Shown here: one piece after another, positions 37,901 through 49,900 of the stretch
How positions within the stretch are numbered: the first letter of the stretch is position 1
How the letters are laid out: each line of letters begins with the position of its first letter
DNA from: Turbatrix aceti
Lineage: Eukaryota > Nematoda > Chromadorea > Rhabditida > Panagrolaimidae
Reading direction: 5' to 3'
Assembly (NCBI GenBank): GCA_963969345.1
Contig: OZ017768.1
Span: forward strand, 62,001-126,000
DNA: 64,000 nt
The notes under the pieces: model-generated
The model's input: only the letters and a program-made list of their open reading frames with translations
Database searches by the model: none
Told to the model about the DNA's origin: nothing
Translations under genes and position numbers: made by a program

Positions 37901-40900
37901 TTGAATTTGGGTAAAAAAAAGTTAGAAAAACTTGAATTTGTTTTTACTGGATTTACTACAACAAGGGGAGAGTCAAAGACTTAGAAAAAATGCATCGATG
38001 CGACTGAAAATTTACGCAAGTATACCAAAGTTTTACCCAAGTATACCAAAGTTTAACCCAAGTATCGACGATACTCGATTCTATTTTATCAAAACAAAAA
38101 ACTTACAAATATCTATTCAAAAACCTAAGTTTTCGAATTTAGATATAAATTGCGTCCAATTAATTTTACAAGTTGCGCGTTCTGCGACTTTTCCGTTGTT
38201 GAGGAGTCTCAACACGAATATTGCGTCGCAGCGCTCGGCTTGATCAGCCGAACTTTGTTCTTTTTTTGTCTATGTTCTTTTTTTCTCGTTCGTGTTGTTG
38301 TTTTTTTAGCGTGAATTGTTTTGGTTTTGTTTCAGACTCATCAGGCGACACCCTCCAAGAGTGTACAACAAATCGACAATCTTCTCCGAGCGAACCTTCC
38401 TTCACCGACGTAGGTTTTTGAATTTTTCCAAGTTTTGGGGCGGTTTCACTATTTTTTGTATACCAACCAAGTTTTAATCATTTTTTTCCGTTTTATGCGA
38501 TTGTGCCATGAGAGTTCTGCGATTTTTTAGGTAGGATTGCGCTGCGACAGCTGAGTTGCCAAGATTTGGCTTCGCAATTGCAAAAAAAAGTGAAAAATGA
38601 TTGAAGGGCAGTTGGCATTAAATTTTTTAATAAAAATACCTGGGGTTTTATTTTGTATTCAGTAAGTCTTCCAAGATTTCAGATCACTTCACACAGCCTT
38701 CAGACACCCTTGCTTGCATGCAAAATGTAAGTTTTTGGAAAAAAAATTGAAAACCGGGCTAACTTTCTTGATTTTTAGGCCCAATCGGCTCCGCGAGGAT
38801 GACTTCATCAAATCGACGTTGACGGCGACGACGTGATCATCATCAAGCGATGAAACATCTTCAGAAGCTGCAATCGAGACGTCCGACATGAACACGGTGC
38901 AGTTACGAGAAGTCCATCAAAAGAAGCAACAAAACCGCGGAAGAATACCATGCGACATCAGCGGATCATTTTTTCATCATTGATAATTGTATGTTTTGAT
39001 TTTTTTTTATTTGTTTTTTTTGCGAATTTGGACAATAAAAATGTGAAAAGTGAGAAAATGTGGTATACCTAGGTAAAATGAAGGGACGGGCAACGCGAAA
39101 AGCGTTACTCGGGTAAACCAAGTTTAAGAACAAGTTTTACGCAAGTAGAATTAATTCTACTTGCGTAAGAACTTGGTTTACTTGCGTAAAACAAAAGATG
39201 CATCAGAATATGATCTTTTATACGCATGTATTACCGTATAAAAATGTTGAATGGTTGCATAAATATACCATTGCAAACTTTTTTACATAGTCAACATTTC
39301 CAATTGGACAACCTAATTGTTTCCAAAAAACAATGAAAAATATAATTTTAACTTTAATTCTTTTTCTAAGTATTTTTGCCGCATTTTATAATCTGGGATT
39401 ACAGACTGCAAATCAAGGTCGAAGCCTTCACATTATGTCGGCTCAACGCGGCGACGCAAGCCGTTTTACCTGTGTAGCCAAGAATTCAGCCGGTGAACAG
39501 AGCAAGCATTTTGATCTCTCCGTACACATTCCCCCCACCATAATGGACTCCACTTCGTCGCCTCTTATTCAATCCGTGATTCCATCGACAGATTTCAAGA
39601 TTGACTGTCGTGTGGATGCAATTCCGGCAGCAACAATTGCTTGGTATAAAAATGGCTACCCGCTTGCAGTCGACGACCTTACCCACTTTGCAAACAACAA
39701 CCAGACCCTATACGTTCGGCGTGCATCTGACGAGCACGGTGGCAGTTATACCTGTGAGGCTACCAATCAGGTGGGCACCGCGACTAGGAAATATCTCATC
39801 ACACTTGCTACGCCTCCCGTCTTTGACCATGGCACAGAGACACTGGACGTTGATGTTGGTTCGCATGTCGCACTTAAGTGTGAAATAACAAGTGGAACTG
39901 GTAAGATTGACACGCACTGGTTGTTCAATAATCGGGTTGCTCCCGACGGCAACCTGAGTCAGACCGTTTCGGTCAATGGCAACAAAATTCTGATCAACAA
40001 AGTACGGTTCAGTGACGCAGGGGAGTATACTTGTGTTGCAAGAAATGAAGCGGGGGAAGCCAAGAAGATATTTTTCATTAATGTGCAAGGTCTGTCGTTT
40101 CAAGCGATAATTTATTATTAAACTTTATTTTTTTTCAGAAAAACCCAAATTTTTGGACAAATCAAACACAAGTATTGCAATCATAATCGGTCGACCATTT
40201 ACACTCGATTGCGCTGTACAGGGAACCCCAAAACCGACAATCAAGTGGCTAAAGGTTGGTTTATGAAACTTCTGGGAAAAGTTTTTTGGCGTTTCTGTTT
40301 CGCTTCATTTTGGAAAAAATGAAACTACTTTCGATTACCGGTAATTTTTTAAATGGCACGAAAAAATTGAAATTAAGCTATCGCTGCCAGACAATCAAAA
40401 ACAACAATAAAAATAGCACAATAGGAATCAGAAGTAGTGTCTTTGGTAGTGTTGTTCGTGTTGAAGAATTTGAACATATCCCGTAGCGATTACATGTCTT
40501 TCCACCTGCACAGTCAAGGCCAACCCGCCATATTGGACGATTTGCTGCCGTCGTGATATGGTACTTACGGTATGCATTTTGACAGCGACGTGATGAAGGT
40601 TTCTAAAATTAGGAAAATGAATTTTTTTACAAAAAATGTTTATTTTTTCAAATATTTTTTACCCTAGAAAAAACTCACAGCATTGAAGTCATAGCAACAA
40701 AGTTGACAGCGATCATCGGAAGCAAACCCCGTATCCGGATCAATCATTGAGCAGTCACAGACCATGAGATGTGGACTGATACGAGCACACGGGTTTTCAC
40801 AGACATCATCGACGCAAATTTTTTCAAGCTTTCGATCACAAAATGCACCCTGTTTTTTATTATTGCAGACAGATTTTGAGCATTTACCCTGTAGGCAGAG

Positions 40901-43900
40901 GCGTTGGGGATCTCGGTCATCGCATGCGAGGCCTTCCATTTCGGCACCATTTTGACGACATCGAGCACAACTTTCGCGTTCCCATCTTTCACCGTTCGGC
41001 CTGGAAAATATTTGCATTTTTTTTTGTATTTAGATCGGAGCTTTATAAATTGTACCGTAATATATTGTGTTGATGAGCTGGGAGACATTGATGACTATCA
41101 CTCCCACAACACAGGTAGCAGTAGTTATCTTCTTCTGTATCACACACGCATTCCTGCATGTTATGCAGGCCACAAACCGAAGTGCATCTAAAAAATATTG
41201 TTTTAAATGATTGCACCCGAAATTGTTCAACTCATTTTTTTTCGATTTTTGCAATAATTAAGTGCATTGTTTGTTTAAATGCTTTTTTGTATTTTGTTTT
41301 TTTGTAGTTTAAAAACTCGCATTTGTCTTGTCAAAACCAACGTAAACGAAATGCAAACTGGAAAGGGGCGGGTTTTTGATTCAAGAGCGCTCTTATGCCG
41401 CCATGAAAACCTTTTTCGTTGTGTGAAAGCTAGCTGCTAAGTGGTTTTGTATTTCCTTTTTTTTGGCACAAAAAATAAGGAGGAGTGGTACCTGATTTCC
41501 GTGAGCCAGGCAGCCAAGACAATAAAATGAATTTTGAAAGAAAACCTTTCAAAATTTATTAAAAAAACTTCAATTGAAATAATGTTAAGCAGAAATTTAT
41601 TATGATGACGAAGGTAATGGGATAATTGGTTAGCGCAAAAGACAACTCAAAAATCAAAAGGAATTTAAAATAAAGGAGTAGTGAATTATCTGTTTTTTTT
41701 CTGTGTGAGATGTGCATTTATTTTTATGAGCTGCCAGCGGCGATATAGAATAATGGTATGTATGTATGTAAGATCCATTTTTTATAATTTTTGTTGCGTA
41801 AAATTAAGCATGCTAGGATAAATAAAAAATCTGAAATTTTTTGAATTCTCGTATTTTTAAAACTTCAAAAAGAAGTTTCAGTTTTCAACATTGCAACTAT
41901 GTGGATTTAAAAATCACTACTTTGCTTCTAACAAAATATGTACAAGTTTGTAAAGTTAAAGTGGCAAAGTGCCAATTTGTGCTTTTCTTGGGGGTACTTG
42001 AAAACTGTTACGATTTCTCCTTGTTATAGTTATGCCCCCCTTGTATTAGCAGTCAGGCACAATTGATGCGTGCGAATGAACGCTCTGCGGGGGTAATGAG
42101 GGGCTATGCAACTTGACTTTGGAGACAGACACAGGCTTGGGAACCAGAGTTGTCGACCGAGCCGAGCATCGAGCCGAGCATTCCGAGCATTCGAGCGAGC
42201 CGAGCGAGCCGAGCCGCTCGCTCGAATGCTCGGCTCGAAAAATTCGAGCCGAGCCGAGCCGCTCGAATGCTCGGCTCGAAGGTTGCCGAGCCGAGCCGAG
42301 CCGCTCGAATGCTCGGCTCGAAGACTTTCGAGCCGAGCAACAATAATTAAACACGAAGAACGAAAATGTGCTGTAATCGGTGGACAGGCGGACAAACAAG
42401 ATTACCAATGAACTTACAAGGTTCTCATGCGCACGCGCGCGCGTCGAGACACGCATTCGTTTACCCGGGCAATTTTTTGAATAGACAAAATACTGCGTAC
42501 TAAAAAATCGTGCTTCGTTTTGCAGCGCTCGTAATGAAGCGCCAATGGGATAAACATTACAGCTTAGAAAAAGATGGTCTCTACCACTGTCGTCACTGTG
42601 ACAGCCAGTAATGTTAAACTCGCTTCTGGATGCACCACGTCTTTAAAACGGCACATGCGTGACAAGCACGCGGATGTTTTGGAAAAAAAGAAAGCTGAAA
42701 CCGAATCAAGAAATGACGCCGACATCGCTGCAAAGAAGACAGAAGGCATCATTCCGTTTACCGTCCAAGAAAAGAAAAGCGTCGGAGAGATTCTGGTGGC
42801 TCGATTTGTCGCTGGCACGAACGCATCGTATTCAACGGTGAACACACCCGAATTTCGCGCCATCTGGTATCACGAACCAAAGGGTCAGCCGGTATGTGTT
42901 TTTCCAAACTTTACATGTGATGTAAACCCCTGTTTCAGCCTCCAGATCGACGACATCTCTCTTCGAAGATCATTCCTGATTACGCTCAAAGTCTGCGCAA
43001 ATCGGCATCGCAGTGGAAGCCCAGCTGCATGGCACTGACGCTCGATGAGTACAGCAACCGGAAATCACGTTTTTTGGGAATCACGGCGACATTTTTGCAC
43101 AAAAAAAAGCGTATCAGCCACAAGATCGGTGTTATCAGTCTTCAAGCACTAAAAGCTACTGGTGCTAACTTGGAAACGAAGCCTGAACGCGATTTTGGTT
43201 GACCATGGGCTGGACAAGATACCCATCATTGCTGTTACTCGCGACAAGGGCTCCAATATGGTGTCTTGTTGCCGCATTGCTGAATTGGACAGGTATGTAT
43301 TAAAAATTAAATCTCTGTTTGCCATTTTCACTGTAGGTTAGGGTTAGAGAACCTCCCCATATCGAGGGCGGGGGGAGGGGCGCTCCCGATTTTGACTTGT
43401 TTTGGAGGATTATTTTGTATTTTTTTGTTGTTGTTTTTTTTAAATTTAACGTCAAATTTTATTTTATGAGCTGAAATGAGCAGAATCACGGATGCACCTT
43501 TTTTTCAGTATCCACTGTTTTTGCCACGGCTTGCAACTTGCTATTAGCCAAGGTCTCAAGTTGCCAGCAGTAGCAGCATTGATTTATCGTCTTCAAGCCC
43601 TGGTTAAAGCATTTAACCATTCTGCTTTGGCAAAAAACTTACTTGAAGAAGCAGGGGGACAAGCTCTGAAGCCGTACAAAGCTGTTCGGTGGCACAGCGC
43701 GAATCTGCTGGTCACGAGTTGCCTGTCCAACATCGATGCCTTTGGGAAGCTGTTAACGGTGAAAGCTTTTGAGGGCTTGGCGGCTCGAAAACACGTCATC
43801 GAGCTGTTACAAGACGCTGCTGGTATCGAAAGTCTTCGGCAGTTACAGACGTATTTTCTCGCCCTTCAATCCGTCGGTCGTCAAGCTGAAAGCACAACTG

Positions 43901-46900
43901 CTACAGCCGGCATGATTCCATACTTTTGTTTTTTGGTTCGAAATCAACTCGCTGAAGCAACCGACGACAACGTAGCCTCACTCTTTGCTCGAACTGTTCT
44001 TGACTATTTTGAAGAAAAATACCAAGCTTACCACAACGATCCTATCATCCAGAACGCCGCGTTCTGTGATCCACGATTCGTTATGAACACGTCACTGTAT
44101 ACCTGTGATGAATGGAAAACGATTCAAGAGCGAATTGAATGCTCGGTCAAGGACAACGGTATCCCTGAGGCGCCCACTACTTCGTCGTCCGCAGTGGCTG
44201 CTTTCAAGCAAAAATCACAAACCGAGGTATCTGTTTTTACTTAAAAAAATCCGTATTTTATAATGACTTTTTTTTCAGACTCCCATGCAGCGATACTTAC
44301 GAGAAGCAGCTGGTATTGAGATTCCTGACAGCGGCGCCAACAACCTCGATGCCGTGCTGTCATTCTGGCTTAATTTTCATATCCACTCTCCCGCTCTGGC
44401 GACATATGCTCTGGAACGTCTCTTGATAAATGCCTCCAGCGCAGAAGCCGAAAGGCTTTTCAGTACGTTGACACGTCTCCTGTCAAATACTCTTCGTAAT
44501 CGTCTACATGACACATCCGTTCGGGATTTGAACTCCATCAGAAACTTTATGGCCATCGAAAAGTTGCATTATGATCTTGAACATGACAGCGACTTGGACG
44601 AACCGTTCGAATACGAAATCAATCTCGAAAGCGAGCAACCCACCGAACCCGTCACCAAGAAACCTCATGTGGATGATTCTGAGGAAATTGCTTTGTCGAA
44701 CGACGAGTTTTCACCCCAACCCATCGAATCCGGCACCGAAGACGCTTCAGTCCAAGAGTTCGAAGAAATTGAGGTTTCGGACGACGACTAGCCGCAAAAA
44801 AAAGCCTCTTGATTGATTGTTGTTTTGTTGAATTTGTTGTATTAGTTTTTCAATTTCTAAATTTGTTACTGTTTTTGTGTCTAAAAAGGGTCAAAAATGC
44901 GAATGCTCGGCTCGAAATTTCGAGCCGCTCGCTCGAATGCTCGGCTCGAAGACTTTCGAGCCGAGCCGAGCCGCTCGAATGCTCGGCTCGAAGTTTGCCG
45001 AGCCGAGCCGAGCGGCTCGAATGCTCGGCTCGGCAATTTTGGCTCGGTCGACAACTCTGCTTGGGAACGAGCGAGCAGATGACCTTGGCGATGACGCCAT
45101 CAAGGCAGAAAATCCTACCACCATGTAAAGGTACGATATTTTGTTTTGGCTCATGTGAATGTTTTTTTCATCGAACAAAAACTTACGTATTGTTACGACA
45201 AACTTGAGCAGCATTGGTTTGGCATACTTGATTTTCGATGCAATTACCCGTAGTAGCAAGGAGCTGAGAATTTATATTGTTAGGATCATGAAGAGAATTT
45301 CGATGATGATGTTGTTGTTTTGAGATGGCATTTGGCGATTCATCGGAGGAAGACTTTGCATCGCTTTTTGAACACAATACAGAGGAAACTGCTGTGCACA
45401 GAATTAACAGCAATACAAACAAACAATTACAAAGCGTTGATGGAGGGGCACTTTGCTTTTTACCGCAAAATCTGTTGTCGCTGGGTGAATTTGAAGAAAT
45501 CGTTGCCGTATTGACTAGGAATTTGAGTCGACGCCGATAGTATTCCACTTGATTGATGATCATATTTGTTAATTACTCACTGATAAGAAATGCACCCATT
45601 CTAAGTTTTTGGTGATTTCTAAAAAAAAACAAGATTTATGATCTTTGTGTGAAAACAGGTTTAGCATTTTTAACATAAAGCACGAAGACAGTACTTTTTG
45701 CGCGAAATATTTTTCGATTCACATTTACTTTACTTTTAATTATAAATATATATATAGAAACAGTCGTACAAGAAACTGAAGCATACATGAAAAAAATTGT
45801 CAGAACAAGAAAATAATCTTACTATCCGTCAAAACAAAGCATCAAAAGAGCCTAGCTAACGGAAGCTATCGGATGATATAACAACTTTCTTAAGAGTTGA
45901 GACAAATTGCATGCCACGCGTCCGCGTTCACATGTTCACCTGTTCAACTGCCTGCCAGCGGCACGGTGTTACTCGGCAAAGATGCAAGCAAAGGAAGAAA
46001 AGAATATGATGGCTGGCGGGCGGGCAAGCGGCATACGCGAAGACAATTTTTTTCCTGTTAGTGCAACAAAGGCTTGCCTAGGACACCTGTGGACTCGTGG
46101 ACTTGATGGGGTTGGATGACAATAGGAGGACATGTGCGTGTATCCGTGCGGCAGGTGGACTGGTACATAAGACAAAACATCTTTAGTATATAAAAAAATT
46201 TCAGCTAGGACTTAAGAGCATGTTAGCAAAAAAATGATAACTTTTTGTCGGCGAAGGAAAATGAAAGAAGTTTGCTTGTTTGTAATACATGCATTCATTT
46301 GAGTTGTGAGATGGCCGTGAAGGATGACGGATGGAGGAGCCAGTTAGCTATCTATAGCGACGGCAGTCGTGTATAGAAGTAAGAAGCGTGCGGTATGGTA
46401 AAAGCGAAAAAATAGCGAAAAAGTAAAGCAAAATTGATAATTTTTGATATGAATAGGATTAGCTGTAAGACAGATTTGCAGATAAATTATTTGTCTTTGA
46501 AAACAAAAAACATTGTATTACGGTAACATGTTTGTTTATCGAATATAATAATATACGATTTTTTTTAAATTATTTTTCAGGATCATGTGAAAAATAATAA
46601 AATCCAACAACAAATACATTTGTTGTCGGATTTTATTTTTCCAAATATTTGAGCTTTCGAAATAGCAAAAAAAAATTTTTTTTTTTTAAATTTGTCAATG
46701 ATGCGTAGTATTATTTACATAACATTTAGTATGACTTCTCTTTGGAATGAAAGTCCTTGTCCTTTGGCATTACGCATCGCAGCGAGTCAAATAAAGCCAA
46801 CGCCAATATTTCTAGTTCTCCTGCCTGTCTGTTGGATAAACAAAAAAAATCGAAAAAAGTTACTAAATATTAGAAAAAACACTTTGTGGGTATCACTTTT

Positions 46901-49900
46901 CACGCAACCAGGTAGCTTGTTTTGTTTGTGTCTGGTCACGAAACAAATGCAAAAAACAACAACATTTTGTTTCTTGAGTGAGTGCCGGTCGCAAAGTGAG
47001 TACAAAGTGAGCGCGAACACGCAAACACGCAAAACGTTGGCCAGAAACAGGCTCGCGAGACTACCCAGCTCTGGACGGAGACTGCGTCGGCGTCGGCGTA
47101 AGAGGAGAAACGGAAAAAACACTGGATACTACCAACAAGTGAGACAAGATAGCCGTCGACCAGGACAGGAAAAGGCAGAAAAAGGAGAGTCAGTTAGCCA
47201 GCCGACTTTGGGGCATCGCGCGCATGGTGCCTATTTGCCAGCCGGGGAAGACGTGTGAGGGCCATTTGACTGGTGGATGGATAGATGAGGGGGAGAGGAA
47301 GAGGGAGGAGGACAAAGGACAGCGAATTTGGCACCCCATTTGCAACCTTTAACGTTACTGGAAAAAAAGAATGAAACACTTTTTTTTGAGAATTCAAGGA
47401 CCAGTTTAGTTCTATGTAATGAAACCAGTCAGTATACTGTGCAGCATTTTTCGGCAAATTATGATTTTTTGGCAGGTGTCAAAAAGTTGCAGACAAGCAT
47501 TTTTTCGCGGAAAATGTTTTACTGGTGTGTTTATGCTTGTTTGCCAAACCCCAACAAAACAATTTTTACACTAAAATGTGTTTTTCAAATTTTTTTTCTT
47601 GAAAGTATTGCGCGCTCTTTCGGTCTTTTGGTATGATTTACGATATAAAAAATTGTAAGCAATCTTTATGTTTCAACATTCTGAATAAGTTGGGACAGTA
47701 TAAAAGCTTTTATGAAAAAAATCTTCGATCTAAAAAGCCCAGTTTCGGCTGATCACCAACTGGTCAGCGGCAAAGTATTTTTAAATATTTATCAATCTTC
47801 GAACAAATTTATCAATAATGTGGATCATCCGACACGGAGATTTTACACTTCCAAATGTTTTTGGCCAAAATTGTTAGGACTCATGTTTTTCTCAGTTTTT
47901 CTAATTGGCGCATAACGAACATCCTGGTCTATAGTTTTTTTAGCGTTCACAAATCCAAAAAACCATAACACGGAAGTGGCTAATGATTTAGAAAACAAAC
48001 AAAAACACTTCATTTTGACTGAAAACTTTTTAGTGTTTGTTGGAATATACATATATTTACCACGAACAAATTTTTTTCAAAGCACATATTTTTCCTGCCA
48101 AAAACAATGTCCTGTTGCACTATTAGGAGAAAAAGCTAGAAAAAAGCGGAACGAGGAGATGGATTGAGAGGAGATGGATTGAGAATAAGTGAAAGAATAA
48201 ATTTGAGACACTGGCAGCAAAAAATAAATATAATGACTTATGGAAAAGTGTCACCATATTGCCACGACAGACAAAAGTGTGGTCGCGTGATAAATAATGA
48301 TTGGGACTGTTAATATAATTTTCTGACTTCAAATTTAGCTTTTAATAACGCGATGGAAACTAGAGGGATGTCAATAAAATATTTTCAGAATCTGGAAATT
48401 TTTAAATTGTTATTTTCTTACTTGTTAAAGAATAATACATATTTGGAAATTTCTTTAAGGAAATATTTTTTTAACTTTTTTGGATGTGTTGATGGATTTT
48501 TGGTGTACATAAAAAATTGGTTAAAGTCGTACGTTTTTTAGTCGTCGAATGATAAATTGTGACAGGTTTGAGGAAGAAATGGGGCACTTTTTGTGACGGC
48601 ATGCAAAGAACAACAAGCTTGTGTTTTAAAAATGATATAGCTGTTTTTTTGACGGTTGTAGGAAAGAAAAACACTGTCTGGTTCTGAAATTCTGAAAGTA
48701 TTTAATTTCCAGAATAGTTTGTTTGTGTTTAAGACTTTGAGATGTAAAACAAAAAAAATTTAAAAGCAAGAAGTGGAATCAGTTCATCTTTTTTTTAAAT
48801 GATGTTCTCATTTTTTTCTGAAAATTAAAAAAAAAACGTTTCATGAAAAAAACTTGCTTTTCTGTAAGAAAAACATTAATAAAATGGCATCATCTCATAA
48901 AAAATGACGACTCTTAGCAATAAACTCAAATTTTTGACACTCGTTTTCGAGTGTCATGATGCTTTTGCCCATCTCCGGTCTATTGTCTTTATCTGTGTTA
49001 CCCTATCTCCGGCGCATACCACTGCGTCAAACAGCGAGGCATTAGTAATCCCTTTATCATTGTCTTCCCGTCTTCGATAAACCAGGGACTCCCCAGGGAA
49101 CGGTCAAAACATTAAGGGGCTAGGTCGAAATATTACTGGGAAAAATTGTTTCCCAAGATGGAGAGATAGAGAGTCCTGGGAAACGAGATAGCAGGACAGA
49201 GAGGCGTTTCTTGAGTCAGCGGGAGTTAGATAGATAGCTGGCACGCGAAGATGGCTGACATTTGTGCCAAGAAAAATAGAGTTTGTATTGTTGTTGTAAA
49301 TCTTTAAATCGATTATGACCATAAACATTTGTAAGCACCAGTCAAGCGTCGTCGGCAGTGCTACTAAATTATTGGTCTTTTTTGGATGAAAGAAAACGGC
49401 TTAAAAAGCGAAGAAAGGGTTCAAGGGTTCTGTGAGAAAAATTTTCCTGTTTATTTCAAAAAAAAAATGAAAACTATGAAAATTGGCAATTTGATGCATA
49501 CCTGCCTGAGCATTTTTGCCGGTTGAATGACTGTATTGAAACAACCCATAAGCAAGCCGTTTGATGTGAAAAAGCGAAAATTGGTGTTTATAAAAAGTAA
49601 TTTGAGCGTAAATACATCGGAGAAATAAAAATGTCACGGTATCCTTTCATACCTTTGAAGAGTGCTTTGACGGTCAGAAGTTTTTGACCCATGGCTAGTA
49701 ATAAATAACAGTTTGTTTAAAAATAAGTGAGAATCGGTAGATAAAAACACCTACTGATCATTTTTTCCAGTAAAGGCATTAAATTTGGACTATAATAAAC
49801 TAAAATTAAATTATCATGAATCTAATACGTTGTATTCCAAAAATTATACACAATTTAAAATATTTTTTCCTGGCACCATAATTCTGTCTTTCTCATTAGT

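Larger units (their letters stand above)
36678..39404 (+). other. Hemicentin intron 19
   Basis: Contains an (AGTAAG)n microsatellite (37325-37416) and a 1.2-kb stretch bounded by inverted TTTACGCAAGTA words (38011-39190). That stretch has exon-like GC-richer segments near 38338-38407, 38664-38727 and 38780-38960. No complete gene recognised. Confidence 0.5.

Noticed and set aside
42030..42456. Open frames rich in SSRAEHSS-like repeats on both strands (also 44809-45259)
   Set aside because: Translations of the GAGCCGAGC subterminal arrays of the hAT element, not genes.
46692..47258. 188-codon open frame on the plus strand
   Set aside because: Crosses an AT-rich to GC-rich boundary, has no domain, an Arg-rich simple stretch and no splice context. 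Treated as chance within a GC island.
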